Notes: generated from the letters alone by a model not told the origin. A stretch of DNA of 64,000 bases from JBBRQP01 sp038226175 (GCA_038226175.1 JBBRQP010000005.1:1-64000); one strand, 5' to 3'. Numbered from the stretch's first letter, positions 52,073 through 60,960 are shown. A program made the numbers and translations.

Positions 52073-53446
52073 CTAATGACCATAACCCAACATGTATGTG
52101 ACTGCGCCTAAAAAGGTGAAAAATCCAATGGCATCAAGCATAGTAGTCAGCAATGGCCCGCTGATGAGAGCTGGATCTAGTCCTGCCCTTTTGAGAAACA
52201 TCGGTAGCATCGTACCTGCCGAGGCCGCAATCAAGACATTAAAAAACATGGCAATGCCCGTTACTACCGCCACCCAGCTATATTGCCCCTGCGCCCAAAA
52301 CAGCGATAACAGACCCAACATCAAACCGATGACCAAGGCATTACAAAGGCCAGCCAGAATTTCTTTGCGCAAAATCTTGAAGACATCTAACGGAGATACT
52401 TCACCAACACCCAGACCACGTACGGTCACAGCCAAAGTCTGAATAGCAACATTACCGCTGGTATTAGAGATGATCGGCATAATCACAGCGAGGACTGGTA
52501 CTAGAGCAATGGTGCTTTGAAAAGGTGCAATTACCCCCGCCACGCCCGCGTAGAGCACCACATTACCTGCTAACCAAGGTAGACGTTTTTGGACTGAAAC
52601 TAGAGGCGGGGCTAAGGCTGCTTCGTCCCCAGCTTGAATCCCAGATAATTTTTGGATATCTTCGGTAGCAGACTGTTCGATGATATCCACCACATCATCA
52701 ACGGTGACAATGCCAACCAAGCGTTGATCGCGGTCAACAACCGGCATCGCTAGCAGATCATAGCGTTTCATCAAACGGGCGACTTCTTTTTGTGGTGCTA
52801 AGGTTTGGACTGAGATTAAGCGTTGCTGTGCAAGTTCTGAGATCAGCTGATCAGGTTCGGCAAAGATCAGTTGCCGCAGAGAAACTACGCCATTGAGCAT
52901 CCGGTCAGGGTCCGTCAGATAACAATAATAAATAGTTTCTTTGTCTGCATCCAAACGCCGAATTTTTTGGATGGCCTGAGCGACCGTCAAATCAGTCCGT
53001 AACCGCACATACTCGGTCGTCATCACCCGTCCGGCGGTAGATTCTGGATAGCCCAACAGCAGTGACGTCGCTTCGCGCTCAGAAGGACTAAGTTGTAACA
53101 GTAGCCGTTTGACAACTCTCGCGGGAAGCTCATCAAAGAGATCAGCCCGGTCATCAGGTGTCATGGCTTCGACTAATTCCCGAATTTCTTGGCGATGTAA
53201 GTTACTGATCAGGTCTTCTTGTACTTCAAGAGGCAAATAGCCAAATACTTCGTTGGCCTGCTCTTTGGCTAATAGACGAAAAGCAATCGCCTGACGGTCT
53301 GGTAACTGAGTAGTCAAATAATCGCTGGTATCAACGGGATTCAGCGCGTTAAGTTTGGCTTTAAGTTGACTCAGATTCAATTCTTCCGAGCCAGTTAGTG
53401 GCAAGCCTATAGCTTCCACTCCCTCGCGCATGGCGTTGGTCATCAT
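52073..53446 (-). CDS. mgtE: Magnesium transporter MgtE
   Basis: MgtE is a magnesium channel gated by cytoplasmic magnesium. The 457-residue protein has the N domain with PDDRADLFDELPARVVKRLL, two CBS domains (VAQAIQKIRR, then VDRDQRLVGIVTVDDVVDII) and a C-terminal membrane domain of five helices containing PIISNTSGNVAIQTLAVTVRGL. The ATG at 53446 has GGAGAGG just upstream. A structured leader precedes it, which may be regulatory. Confidence 0.95.
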   Translation of the reverse strand: MMTNAMREGVEAIGLPLTGSEELNLSQLKAKLNALNPVDTSDYLTTQLPDRQAIAFRLLAKEQANEVFGYLPLEVQEDLISNLHRQEIRELVEAMTPDDRADLFDELPARVVKRLLLQLSPSEREATSLLLGYPESTAGRVMTTEYVRLRTDLTVAQAIQKIRRLDADKETIYYCYLTDPDRMLNGVVSLRQLIFAEPDQLISELAQQRLISVQTLAPQKEVARLMKRYDLLAMPVVDRDQRLVGIVTVDDVVDIIEQSATEDIQKLSGIQAGDEAALAPPLVSVQKRLPWLAGNVVLYAGVAGVIAPFQSTIALVPVLAVIMPIISNTSGNVAIQTLAVTVRGLGVGEVSPLDVFKILRKEILAGLCNALVIGLMLGLLSLFWAQGQYSWVAVVTGIAMFFNVLIAASAGTMLPMFLKRAGLDPALISGPLLTTMLDAIGFFTFLGAVTYMLGYGH

Positions 53447-53455
53447 GGTTCCTCT

Positions 53456-53611
53456 CCTCTTGGCAGCCAGTGCCAGAGGAAAGGGCGACCCTACCTATCT
53501 GACCTGTCTGCCGCGTCTACTGTCACTGTCCAAGGACTAAACCCCTTACAGAACTCGGCATCAGTAGCGAAAAATACACTACTGCTAAACCGATAGTACT
53601 CCTTTCGAGTA
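53456..53611 (-). promoter_or_regulatory. Structured 5' leader of mgtE
   Basis: Three hairpins can be drawn in the leader: 53597-53601 with 53607-53611; 53562-53567 with 53579-53584; and 53456-53465 with 53471-53479 (one bulge). The last ends next to the GGAGAGG ribosome binding site and overlaps it by two bases. The sequence does not match my memory of the M-box magnesium riboswitch. Regulation is inferred only from position. Confidence 0.35.
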
Positions 53612-53707
53612 AGGATGACCACCCCTTATCAAAAGTTTTTTGCACTTATACAAAGGTCTATGCACCAGTTATTTTCTAAGTAGAGCAAAGACTTACTTAG
53701 AGTATGT

Positions 53708-54943
53708 CTAAAGTCCGGTATCACAAATATGAACAACTCTCACAGAACGGCTATCACCAGGATTTTTACCTTGATAATAAATATAAGGCCGACCATCTGC
53801 CAAAAAGAACGACTTGGGATTATTACGATTGACCCGGCTGCCAGAACTAACCCGACGATATAAAGGATTTTTGGCATCAATACCCGCAATCCAAACATAC
53901 GTTGGAATTCCCGAATCTTGAACGCCTGGGGTAGCTGAGACAACCAACGAAATATAAGAACGACCATTATAAACAAATTGTTGGGGAGAGAGAATAAATG
54001 GATTCTCAAGATCAGGAATAGTTAAGGTATTAAAGCGTTTCCAAGTAGCGGTTGTAGCATCATAAGAATAGAGACCAATCGTATCTTTGAGAGGAATCGG
54101 TGGTCCACCCAAAGGGTCAGGTTTTGATTGTTCGACGGTACAAAAGAAGATGTAATCATTGTTAAATTCGGGAGCTTGCCACATGTAGGCATAATTCTTG
54201 GGTCCGGCATCAAACGTAAGCTGGGTAAGTAAGGCCGTATCCACATCATATTGATAGATTTGTTGGACGCGTCCAGTGGTTTTGATATTCAAGATAAGCG
54301 AACGTTTACCCGGTATCCACCGTCCACGATCTGTGGCGGTAGGCAAGGCAACGGGCGTTGAGATGGTGTTGGTCGTGGGATTAAAATTGCTCCAACCATT
54401 AGTTGTATCGTTGAGTCGATAAAATAAGCGCGGATTGGTGTCATAAATGTCTAAACTCGGATAAGGCCCGAGTAATGGTAACCCGCCCGTAATGTAAGAC
54501 TGTGTCTATGTATTCCCAACCAAAATACTACGCGCTAAAGCTCCAGTCTGTCCGGTAACATCTTTGGTAAAATAAACCGCTGGGCCGCTTGCGCCAAAAC
54601 CCCAAGTTGGGCCATTGTAGCCGTCAACAACGGTTGTTCCAGCCAATTTGCCCTGACCATTAAATGGCACAAAATTACCGGTCAAGGGGTCAATATCTGC
54701 CACCCAAAGATTATTATCACTGTTATCAGTATTATTTTCGCTACCCACGGTAAACCAAGTTGCACGGTAGTTGAAGTTATCAAAATCTGGATCGCGTACT
54801 GAAACTGTAGGATCGGTTACGATTCTATCTTTAACGACAAAGGCATTAGTGCCTGCTTTTGCTGAAGAACTAAAGGCCAAACTCGCTGCACCGCTAGCTA
54901 GTGAAGAGATGATCTGACGACGCGAATAATGAGGGTTCATCAT
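53708..54943 (-). pseudogene. Tat-exported propeller-like protein, interrupted by a TAG
   Basis: This is a paralogue of the gene at 55047-56321. It starts with a twin-arginine-type signal (YSRRQIISSLASGAASLAF) and shares long stretches, such as DPDFDNFNYRATW, RGRWIPGKRSLILNIKTTGR and YQYDVDTALLTQLTFDAG. A single TAG at 54506-54508 interrupts the frame after ILVGNT. Reading continues in the same frame (TQSYITGGLPLLGPYPSLD) to the normal end. Only one base change (perhaps CAG to TAG) is needed to restore it. The N-terminal product alone would have about 145 residues. Confidence 0.8.
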
Positions 54944-55046
54944 GAACTTTTTGGCTCCCTAGGGCAACTTTTGCTAAGACTGCACTGATGATACAGGCTT
55001 TAGCAAAATTTTCCTACTGCCATCCCAACTTACCTATAAGCAGTGA

Positions 55047-56321
55047 CTACAGACCCGTATCGCAGATATGCAAAATGCGCGTACCACCGGGCACACCGTA
55101 AGGATTGGTATTCATCGTCTTCTCTTGATAATAAATATAAGGCCGTCCATCAGCCAAAAAGAAGGCTTTGGGGTTGTTACGCGAGGTCTGATTCGCTGCA
55201 TTTTTGTTGGTCGGGTCTCCGGCACTCACCTGACGGAAAAAAGGATTACTTTTATCAATCCCCGCGATCCAGATCAGATTGGGATATTGACGGTTTTGAA
55301 CCTGGGCTTGGGTTTGCAGCTCAATGAAAACGTAAGACCGCCCGTTATAAATAAATTGTTGGGGCGACAGGAAGAACGGAAACTTAGGCGCCAAACTAGT
55401 GTAATCAAAGCTGTAGAAATTAATCCATTTACCTTTGATAGGGTCGTAGTTATAAAAATTCATCGCATCGCCGATATAGAGACCATTGATGTCGTTGAGC
55501 TGAACTGTGTTAAAGAAAATATAGTCATTGTTAAATTCGGGTGCCTTCCACATATACGAGTAATTCTTGGTACCAGCATCAAAGGTCAACTGGGTAAGGA
55601 GTGCAGTATCTACATCATATTGATAAGTTTGCTGTAGCCGATTGGTGGTTTTGATGTTCATAATCAAAGCCCGCTTACCCGGAATCCAGCGCCCACGATC
55701 AGTTCCAGTCGGCAACAAAGTTGGATTAGTTAGCGCACCTGTTGCTTGATCAAGATAGCCCCAGTAGGCCACTTGGGTATCTTGTGAATTGGCAGTTTTA
55801 TAAAATACCCGCAAGCCCATCGTGTCATTGGTATCTAGACTCGGATAAGGACCAAGGCCACCTGCACCACCCGGTACAAAACCATCTGTCCAAGTATTCG
55901 TGCTGGGGTTAAAGTTAACAACACCTAAACTGCCATTGAGAGGCGGATCATTTTTGGTGTAATAAATTCCTAATCCACTGGCAGTAAAACCCCAGGTAAC
56001 GCCGTTATACCCATCTTTTTCGCCAGTACCCACTTGAAGACCCTGACCGTTAGCCGGAAAAAGGCCACCCGTGAGCGGGTTGACATCGGCAATCCAGATA
56101 TTACCGCCCCCATTGCTTCCGGCATCATCGTGCCATGCCATGCGGTAATTATAGTTATCGAAATCAGGGTCTTTGAGAGACACCGCTGGATCAGATACAA
56201 TCCGGTCATTAATGATAAAAGTGTTGGAACGTGCGGTGGCTGTCTTTGTTAATCCTAAACCCGCAACGCCACTCGTCAAGAAAGTCATCGCCTGACGACG
56301 GGAGTAATAATCAGGTGTCAT
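55047..56321 (-). CDS. Tat-exported protein, propeller-like, unknown function
   Basis: The 424-residue protein has a twin-arginine signal (YSRRQAMTFLTSGVAGLGL) and no membrane helix beyond it. The mature region is Asn/Asp/Tyr-rich with repeated short strands and Trp-x-x-Gly patterns (VTWGFTASGLGIYYTKN, YQYDVDTALLTQLTF, APEFNNDYIFFNTV), which suggest a beta-propeller related to TolB/WD40-like folds. I do not know a characterised homologue. A damaged paralogue lies directly downstream on the same strand, indicating a tandem duplication. Confidence 0.7.
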   Translation of the reverse strand: MTPDYYSRRQAMTFLTSGVAGLGLTKTATARSNTFIINDRIVSDPAVSLKDPDFDNYNYRMAWHDDAGSNGGGNIWIADVNPLTGGLFPANGQGLQVGTGEKDGYNGVTWGFTASGLGIYYTKNDPPLNGSLGVVNFNPSTNTWTDGFVPGGAGGLGPYPSLDTNDTMGLRVFYKTANSQDTQVAYWGYLDQATGALTNPTLLPTGTDRGRWIPGKRALIMNIKTTNRLQQTYQYDVDTALLTQLTFDAGTKNYSYMWKAPEFNNDYIFFNTVQLNDINGLYIGDAMNFYNYDPIKGKWINFYSFDYTSLAPKFPFFLSPQQFIYNGRSYVFIELQTQAQVQNRQYPNLIWIAGIDKSNPFFRQVSAGDPTNKNAANQTSRNNPKAFFLADGRPYIYYQEKTMNTNPYGVPGGTRILHICDTGL

Positions 56322-56401
56322 GTTCTACTTACCTTGGGAGAATCAAAGGAAAGACGTCACAATCAAGCACAATGTTCCAGTGTGTACGATGTTTGGCAGA
56401 A

Positions 56402-56515
56402 CTAGCCGCCAAAAGGAGTTTCGCGCTTATATTGCAACCACGCCGCCACAAATAAACCAGCTAAGGTCACTAAAACCAGTCCAACCACAATACCTAACAG
56501 AATCGGTTCAACCAC
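56402..56515 (-). CDS. petG: Cytochrome b6f complex subunit PetG
   Basis: This 37-codon gene starts with a GTG at 56515 preceded by GGGGAAAG. The product begins VEPILLGIVVGLVLVTLAGL and continues FVAAWLQYKR, ending ETPFGG. This is the PetG pattern: MVEPLLxGIVLGLxxVTLAGLFxxAYxQYxR. PetG is a single-helix subunit needed for assembly or stability of the cytochrome b6f complex. It stands between the Tat-exported gene and dps; no other pet gene is nearby. Confidence 0.93.
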   Translation of the reverse strand: MVEPILLGIVVGLVLVTLAGLFVAAWLQYKRETPFGG

Positions 56516-56608
56516 AATACTTTCCCCGGTCAACAGCCCTATCTTATCGTAAGCCGTAGTGATCGGCTAGCTAACCAGGATCGCAGCAACCATTTCTAGG
56601 GTTATCCT

Positions 56609-56647
56609 AAAAAAACGAGTGTGGGTCATGACCCGCATAACCCACAC
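56609..56647 (-). terminator. Rho-independent terminator of dps
   Basis: GTGTGGGT (56619-56626) and ACCCACAC (56640-56647) form an 8-bp stem. On the minus strand it is followed by TCG and seven T residues. It lies 28 bases past the dps stop and separates dps from petG. Confidence 0.8.
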
Positions 56648-56674
56648 CTAGCAACAAGTTTGCTTCTGAGAAAT

Positions 56675-57220
56675 TTAGTTCATATCATCGTGAACTTTGA
56701 TGCCAACGCCTTGTTTAGCTTCAGGCATCGGAATAATGGATTCACCTTCTAAGAAAGAACGTAACATCCAAGCCATCATCTCATGACCTTCCATTAACCC
56801 CGTGAGAAAATCAGCGGTTCCTACATCTTGATACTTGGTGTCACACTCGTCGATGTGCTGACGGAGATTACGAATGACTTGCTCATGATCATCACGTAAG
56901 CGCGCTACCATTTCGTAGGCAGTGGGTACATCACCAGGATGTTCTTTGAGGGTACCGTATTTAAGAAAACCTTGAGCGGTGCCGACAGGATAGCCTCCGA
57001 GCATCCGCACACGTTCAGCGATGGCATCAACATTAAGACTTAGCGTCTCGTACTGCTCATCCCACAGTGTGTGCAAGGAGCGAAACTGAGGCCCAGTGAC
57101 ATCCCAATGATGCTTTTTGGTTTTGATCAGAAGCAGATAAGCATCAGCCAAATCAGCCTTTAATAATTCAATCACGCCTTCACGTTGTTTGGAAGTAAGC
57201 CCAATATTTACTTTCTGCAT
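56675..57220 (-). CDS. Dps-family ferritin-like protein
   Basis: The 181-residue protein has the Dps core with the ferroxidase residues in TKKHHWDVTGPQFRSLHTLWDEQYETL (His and Asp at the inter-subunit site) and DAIAERVRMLGG. The final helix DFLTGLMEGHEMMAWMLRSF is typical. Dps proteins form 12-subunit shells that store iron and consume hydrogen peroxide, and some bind DNA. Here the C-terminal extension (MPEAKQGVGIKVHDDMN) is not lysine-rich, so DNA binding is doubtful. Confidence 0.92.
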   Translation of the reverse strand: MQKVNIGLTSKQREGVIELLKADLADAYLLLIKTKKHHWDVTGPQFRSLHTLWDEQYETLSLNVDAIAERVRMLGGYPVGTAQGFLKYGTLKEHPGDVPTAYEMVARLRDDHEQVIRNLRQHIDECDTKYQDVGTADFLTGLMEGHEMMAWMLRSFLEGESIIPMPEAKQGVGIKVHDDMN

Positions 57221-57297
57221 GACAAAAACTCCACGTGCAATAATTTCATTATCAAAGGTCTGCCGCTGTGATCATTCTCCCTTAGGGTAGATCTTCC

Positions 57298-57338
57298 AAA
57301 AAATAAGCAGGGCATCAAGTTTAACTTGATGCCCTGCT
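57298..57338 (-). terminator. Strong hairpin terminator between dps and the small secreted gene
   Basis: Bases 57306-57320 and 57324-57338 form a perfect 15-bp stem with a 3-base loop. On the minus strand an ATTTTTT-type tract follows (complement of 57298-57303). It ends transcription of the gene at 57354. Confidence 0.9.
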
Positions 57339-57353
57339 AAAAGTTAGCTCATC

Positions 57354-57683
57354 CTACTTACAGAATGGAGCAATGGCTTCATCTTCGCACGTAGGGATGC
57401 TATTGGAATCTTGATTAGTAATACTCAAGACTTGTTGCTGATCCATGCGATTGAGAGCAGAGCTAAAATAGCGCAAAGCCGATTGGGTGCGTACGGATTT
57501 ATCATCTACATTGGTCGCAGGCCGCAACCACAAAGGCAAGGCTCCATAACGGTTTGGGGTATCGATGATCGGTGGCGCACTTGGCATGGTCGCAGTATTG
57601 ACAGCAACGGCTGGCTGAGCAAACACAGGAGACAGAGCCGACATTAACAAGACTGCGAACGCACCAGAAACAACAGCTTTCAT
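57354..57683 (-). CDS. Small secreted protein, unknown function
   Basis: From the ATG at 57683, preceded by GAGGAAAG, the product has a signal peptide (MKAVVSGAFAVLLMSALSPVFA) and a mature part of about 85 residues. The mature part includes NRYGALPLWLRPAT and ends with two Cys (PTCEDEAIAPFCK), which could form a disulfide. I do not recognise it. The frame runs upstream to 57791 but that section is unlikely to be translated. Confidence 0.6.
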   Translation of the reverse strand: MKAVVSGAFAVLLMSALSPVFAQPAVAVNTATMPSAPPIIDTPNRYGALPLWLRPATNVDDKSVRTQSALRYFSSALNRMDQQQVLSITNQDSNSIPTCEDEAIAPFCK

Positions 57684-57779
57684 GACTTTCCTCAACATCA
57701 AATATAAACCTAGTATAGATAGATCAAGGCAACTGTTCATACCGCTCAAGATAGAGATTAACTTACCACAAGATAGATA

Positions 57780-57817
57780 AAAAAGAGACAAGAGAAATAT
57801 TTCTCTTGTCTCTTTTT
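57780..57817. terminator. Bidirectional terminator, 38-bp perfect palindrome
   Basis: 57780-57798 and 57799-57817 are perfect complements, giving an A/T-flanked hairpin (AAAAAGAGACAAGAGAAAT and its complement) with T runs on both strands. It lies 18 bases past the stop of the gene at 57836. Confidence 0.85.
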
Positions 57818-57835
57818 AGATGTACCTACAAATGG

Positions 57836-58333
57836 TTAACGGCAACCCTTAACTTGGATCGTATAGGTCTTGCCCGTCGCTACAGGACTACCAAAGTAGA
57901 CATTGACACTACTAACTTGTTTATAGTTATAACCGGACTTAGCTTTCATGTACAGCGGCCGATCCCGCCGTACTAAGACACCTTCTTTGTTGTAGTAAGT
58001 TTTGGTTGTGCCATTGCTATATTTCAAGCTCAGTTTGGCATTATATTTACCGTTATTATTAGGATAAATTCGGGCTACATAACTCTTATAGTATTTGCCC
58101 GTTGGGATAGCAAATTCCGTGTTCCAATTAAAGCCAGGCACATTAGATAAAGAGATAGTCTTACGCACTTGATTTTTGCCCAAAATAACCATGGTCGTAT
58201 CATCAGGAGCTTTACTATCTAATTGCATGGGTTCCAAGTTACGACATTGAGAAGCATCAGCTATTAAAGGACTAAGTCCTAATCCAATCACTAACAAAGC
58301 ACTACACAGAGCAGACAGACGTACAGAAACCAT
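57836..58333 (-). CDS. Secreted basic protein, unknown function
   Basis: A signal peptide (VRLSALCSALLVIGLGLSPLIADA) precedes about 140 residues rich in Lys, Tyr, Asn and beta-type sequence (YNAKLSLKYSNGTTKTYYNK and SVNVYFGSPVATGKTYTIQV). Two Cys, one near the mature N-terminus and one three residues from the end, could form a disulfide. I do not recognise the family; the mature part looks like one beta-sandwich domain. Confidence 0.65.
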   Translation of the reverse strand: MVSVRLSALCSALLVIGLGLSPLIADASQCRNLEPMQLDSKAPDDTTMVILGKNQVRKTISLSNVPGFNWNTEFAIPTGKYYKSYVARIYPNNNGKYNAKLSLKYSNGTTKTYYNKEGVLVRRDRPLYMKAKSGYNYKQVSSVNVYFGSPVATGKTYTIQVKGCR

Positions 58334-58412
58334 GGCAATTCACACCAATACTACATGTTTAATTATTGATACTCAAAATACAGCTTACCTCTCTCTTGGG
58401 GTAGAAATAATT

Positions 58413-58982
58413 TTACGCTTCATCTGTATTCTGAGTTGTTAGCTCAACTAGAGACTGCTCAAGGGCTTCCATTACAAGATGAGGGTCAACGGAATCCTTC
58501 ATAGCTTCAGCTTGGGAATCATAACGATTTTTTACTGAGGGCAAATCATAACGCAATTCTTCGAGCAGAGCAATTATTTTTGATATCTTTTGGTCAGTAA
58601 GTAAAGTAACTTGTAAATTTAAGCGAGCCTGTTGTTCAGAGATTTTAGTTTGGCGGTTTTGGGTGACTAGGATAGCAATAGTTAGAAGCAAGCCCACTAA
58701 TCCAGCAACATTTTGCAATAAAAAAAATGGATAGGGGTCAATGTTAATGCGTTCCGTCAAAAAGGCAACTTCATTGACCACTGTCCAAAAAATCATAAAG
58801 CCCAATACACCATAAAAAAAACCAGGCTGACCAAAAAAAACTGTTGCTGTCTCTAATAATCGCTGATGTTTTTTGAGTCCTACTTCGTTTTTAGCATAGA
58901 GCAAGCGAATATATTCAATGCTTTGATTGATGTGCTCGGGTAACTCGGCAGCTTCGTTCTCAGCATGATGATCCAGGTTCAC
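58413..58982 (-). CDS. DUF1003 membrane protein
   Basis: The 189-residue protein has the DUF1003 core: two membrane helices around ERINIDPYPFFLLQNVAG, with GVLGFMIFWTVVNEVAF before it and VGLLLTIAILVTQNRQT after it. A cytoplasmic helix follows (EQQARLNLQVTLLTDQKISKI). The family is widespread and of unknown function. No partner is evident; the next gene upstream is the YeaQ-type gene, 84 bases away. Confidence 0.88.
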   Translation of the reverse strand: MNLDHHAENEAAELPEHINQSIEYIRLLYAKNEVGLKKHQRLLETATVFFGQPGFFYGVLGFMIFWTVVNEVAFLTERINIDPYPFFLLQNVAGLVGLLLTIAILVTQNRQTKISEQQARLNLQVTLLTDQKISKIIALLEELRYDLPSVKNRYDSQAEAMKDSVDPHLVMEALEQSLVELTTQNTDEA

Positions 58983-59066
58983 AATCTCTTCTCCTTAAGC
59001 ATGATCATGAAAATATTACAGCAAAAACCGGGGACGGGTTAACATCCCCAGTTTAAGAAGTTGAAT

Positions 59067-59330
59067 TTAGGAGCGAGCCGCAAAGGCTCCCGAGATCAGT
59101 GCCAGACCAAAAACAATAACGCCGGAACCTAAAATGGTAGGTAATAGCGCAACACCTGCGAGAATTGGCCCAAAGGTTCCGAACAAACTGTTACCCAGCC
59201 ATGCCCCGATTACACCCACTACAGCTGCAACCAAGAATCCACCCGGTACACGACCAGGAAAGATTGCTTCGGCAATGACTGCACATAATCCTGCTACCAG
59301 AAGAAACAATAGAAAACTTAAAAGACTCAT
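59067..59330 (-). CDS. GlsB/YeaQ/YmgE family stress-related membrane protein
   Basis: The 87-residue protein has three membrane helices and the family signature GFLVAAVVGVIGAWLGNSLFG, then LPTILGSGVIVFGLAL. Members are small stress-induced inner-membrane proteins (Transglycosylase-associated family by name only). The ATG at 59330 begins the first helix (LLSFLLFLLVAGLCAVIAEAI). Confidence 0.88.
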   Translation of the reverse strand: MSLLSFLLFLLVAGLCAVIAEAIFPGRVPGGFLVAAVVGVIGAWLGNSLFGTFGPILAGVALLPTILGSGVIVFGLALISGAFAARS

Positions 59331-59446
59331 GGCGCACCCCAGTCAAAGAACAGCAATCTAACTATACGAATTATCAAAAATAATAGCCTCTGTCTTAGGT
59401 ATTATGGTTACTCATTTGTCTCAAAAAATCATATTGCAGTAAATAT

Positions 59447-59480
59447 AAAAAATCTCTTCTCTAGTTATAGAGAAGAGATT
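59447..59480 (-). terminator. Rho-independent terminator of the CHRD gene
   Basis: AATCTCTTCTCT (59451-59462) and AGAGAAGAGATT (59469-59480) form a perfect 12-bp stem with a 6-base loop. On the minus strand six T residues follow. It lies 25 bases past the CHRD stop. Confidence 0.9.
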
Positions 59481-59505
59481 CGTACTACTCCAAGCCCTGT
59501 CTAGC

Positions 59506-59970
59506 TTAAGGAAGAGAAGACCGCAAGGATGCAACATTTCCTATCAGTTGTCCACGCAGCGCTCCTGAAGGGAAGTCAGCCGTGTGAACGTTAACATAAA
59601 ACTTGAGAGGATTATCGGCAATATCTTTGAGAACTGCTGGGCTTTGATTATTGATACAGGCTGCCAAAGCACCATCTGTGGGCGCAATGAGATTGACAAC
59701 CACCGGGCCTGCTACCCCATTCGATTCCTTGTGAATATGCGCTAAGGTAGGCGTCTTGATACCTGAAACCGTAATTTCATAACAAAGCACGCCTTCTTCG
59801 GCATCGATGGTGAGTTTTGCGAAGCCGATACCAGTGCTAGAACCAGGGCCTGGTACTTCGGCAACCCCAGAAAGCACCGCAAAAAGAGATTCAGGGCGGG
59901 CTTGAGCAGGATTTGCTAATAATGACGTCACAGCGAATAAGCCGAGCGCGTAAGAGGCGAGATGTTTCAT
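59506..59970 (-). CDS. Secreted CHRD-domain protein
   Basis: A signal peptide (MKHLASYALGLFAVTSLLANPAQA) precedes a CHRD domain of about 125 residues. Typical segments are FAVLSGVAEVPGPGSSTGIGFA, ITVSGIKTPTLAHIHKE, GPVVVNL and YVNVHTADFPSGALRGQL, with the two His-x-His-like positions of the family. CHRD domains are extracellular, of unknown function in bacteria. The ATG at 59970 has AAGGAG upstream. Confidence 0.88.
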   Translation of the reverse strand: MKHLASYALGLFAVTSLLANPAQARPESLFAVLSGVAEVPGPGSSTGIGFAKLTIDAEEGVLCYEITVSGIKTPTLAHIHKESNGVAGPVVVNLIAPTDGALAACINNQSPAVLKDIADNPLKFYVNVHTADFPSGALRGQLIGNVASLRSSLP

Positions 59971-60254
59971 GGTTAACTCCTTGGGTATGCAACTTGAGAA
60001 CATAAGTACAAAGCACTCAAGTCTAGGTAATGTCTGCTATTTTGTGCTGACACTTCGATTGATAAATATGACAAATTTACATCTTAATGTACTCTATCTT
60101 TAGGTGGATATAGGTCATGTACTACATGCAAAAATAGCAAGTTAACTATGCGCTCAAAAAAACTGTGTGTGGTTCCAAAACCTCTTCCCTACGAGAGAAG
60201 TGAAACAATACTACAAATTTTTAAGATGACCTTATAAAATGCAGGAGATGCATC

Positions 60255-60824
60255 ATGCAGGCCGACAAATTACCGAACCCAGGTTCAAACATGGCTCCCG
60301 ACACCTTACGTGCTGGTATGCCCGCGCACTTAGATCAACCCTCGCGCAGTGAAACTGGCGCTCGTGATCAAGATGACGTTTTTGAGTTGTTGAAAGTCGA
60401 TCACGACCGCATTGCCAGTCTGTTTTTAGATATTTTTGGGAGCGATGAGGATGTAACCGCTGATGCCTTTATGGATTTGTATGAGGTTGTCATGGTTCAC
60501 GCCGAGACCGAAGAAGCGGTATTTTATCCGACCGTGGGTGCATTTCCTGATACCAAAGGCTGGATTTAACATGGTTACGAAAGTCATGCTGAAGCCAAAC
60601 AACTGCTCGAACAAATTCGTAACCTCGACTTGGGTTCTGAAGAAGCCTTAGACTTACTCAAAGAATTGCAAGGCGCTCTTGAGAACCATGTACGCGAGGA
60701 AGAAGATTATGTATTTCCTGCGGCACAAGGCGATCTCAGCGATGCCGATTTGCAACAACTTGCCCAGCGCGTGCGTGAAACCAAAGCACGGCTAGCCCAA
60801 GAAAAGGGCTATACCCTAAGTTAA
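60255..60824 (+). pseudogene. Hemerythrin HHE-domain protein, interrupted by a TAA
   Basis: The protein has the first iron-site part in VDHDRIASLFLDIFG and HAETEEAVFYPTV. A TAA at 60567-60569 stops the frame after TKGWI. The same frame continues with HGYESHAEAKQLLEQI and ENHVREEEDYVFPAAQ, the rest of the four-helix bundle, to a normal stop at 60824. A single base change (for example GAA to TAA) accounts for the break. The ATG at 60255 has AGGAG upstream, and a terminator follows. The N-terminal product would lack half of the di-iron ligands. Confidence 0.82.
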
Positions 60825-60842
60825 ACTGAGCTATTTTGGGAG

Positions 60843-60878
60843 ACTGGTGCGGCTTAACTAGGCGGCACCAGTTTTTTT
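60843..60878 (+). terminator. Rho-independent terminator of the hemerythrin gene
   Basis: ACTGGTGC (60843-60850) and GCACCAGT (60865-60872) form an 8-bp stem with a further inner pairing, followed by seven T residues on the plus strand. It lies 19 bases past the stop at 60824. Confidence 0.88.
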
Positions 60879-60960
60879 GTTATGTATCTTGAGATAGATA
60901 AACCTGTACCCCAATCAAGATAAGGTTCAACTATCTATTCATCTATTGGAGGCAGTAAAC

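Noticed and set aside
53447..53660. M-box (ykoK) magnesium riboswitch upstream of mgtE
   Set aside because: The conserved M-box core sequences that I remember are absent; only generic hairpins are visible.
36119..60824. Genome-wide stop-codon recoding, suggested by two TAG and one TAA interruptions
   Set aside because: TAG and TAA end many intact genes in the window (for example the dinG-type gene and the 943-residue gene with TAG, eno with TAA), and one of the broken genes also has a frameshift. Recent mutation or assembly error is simpler.
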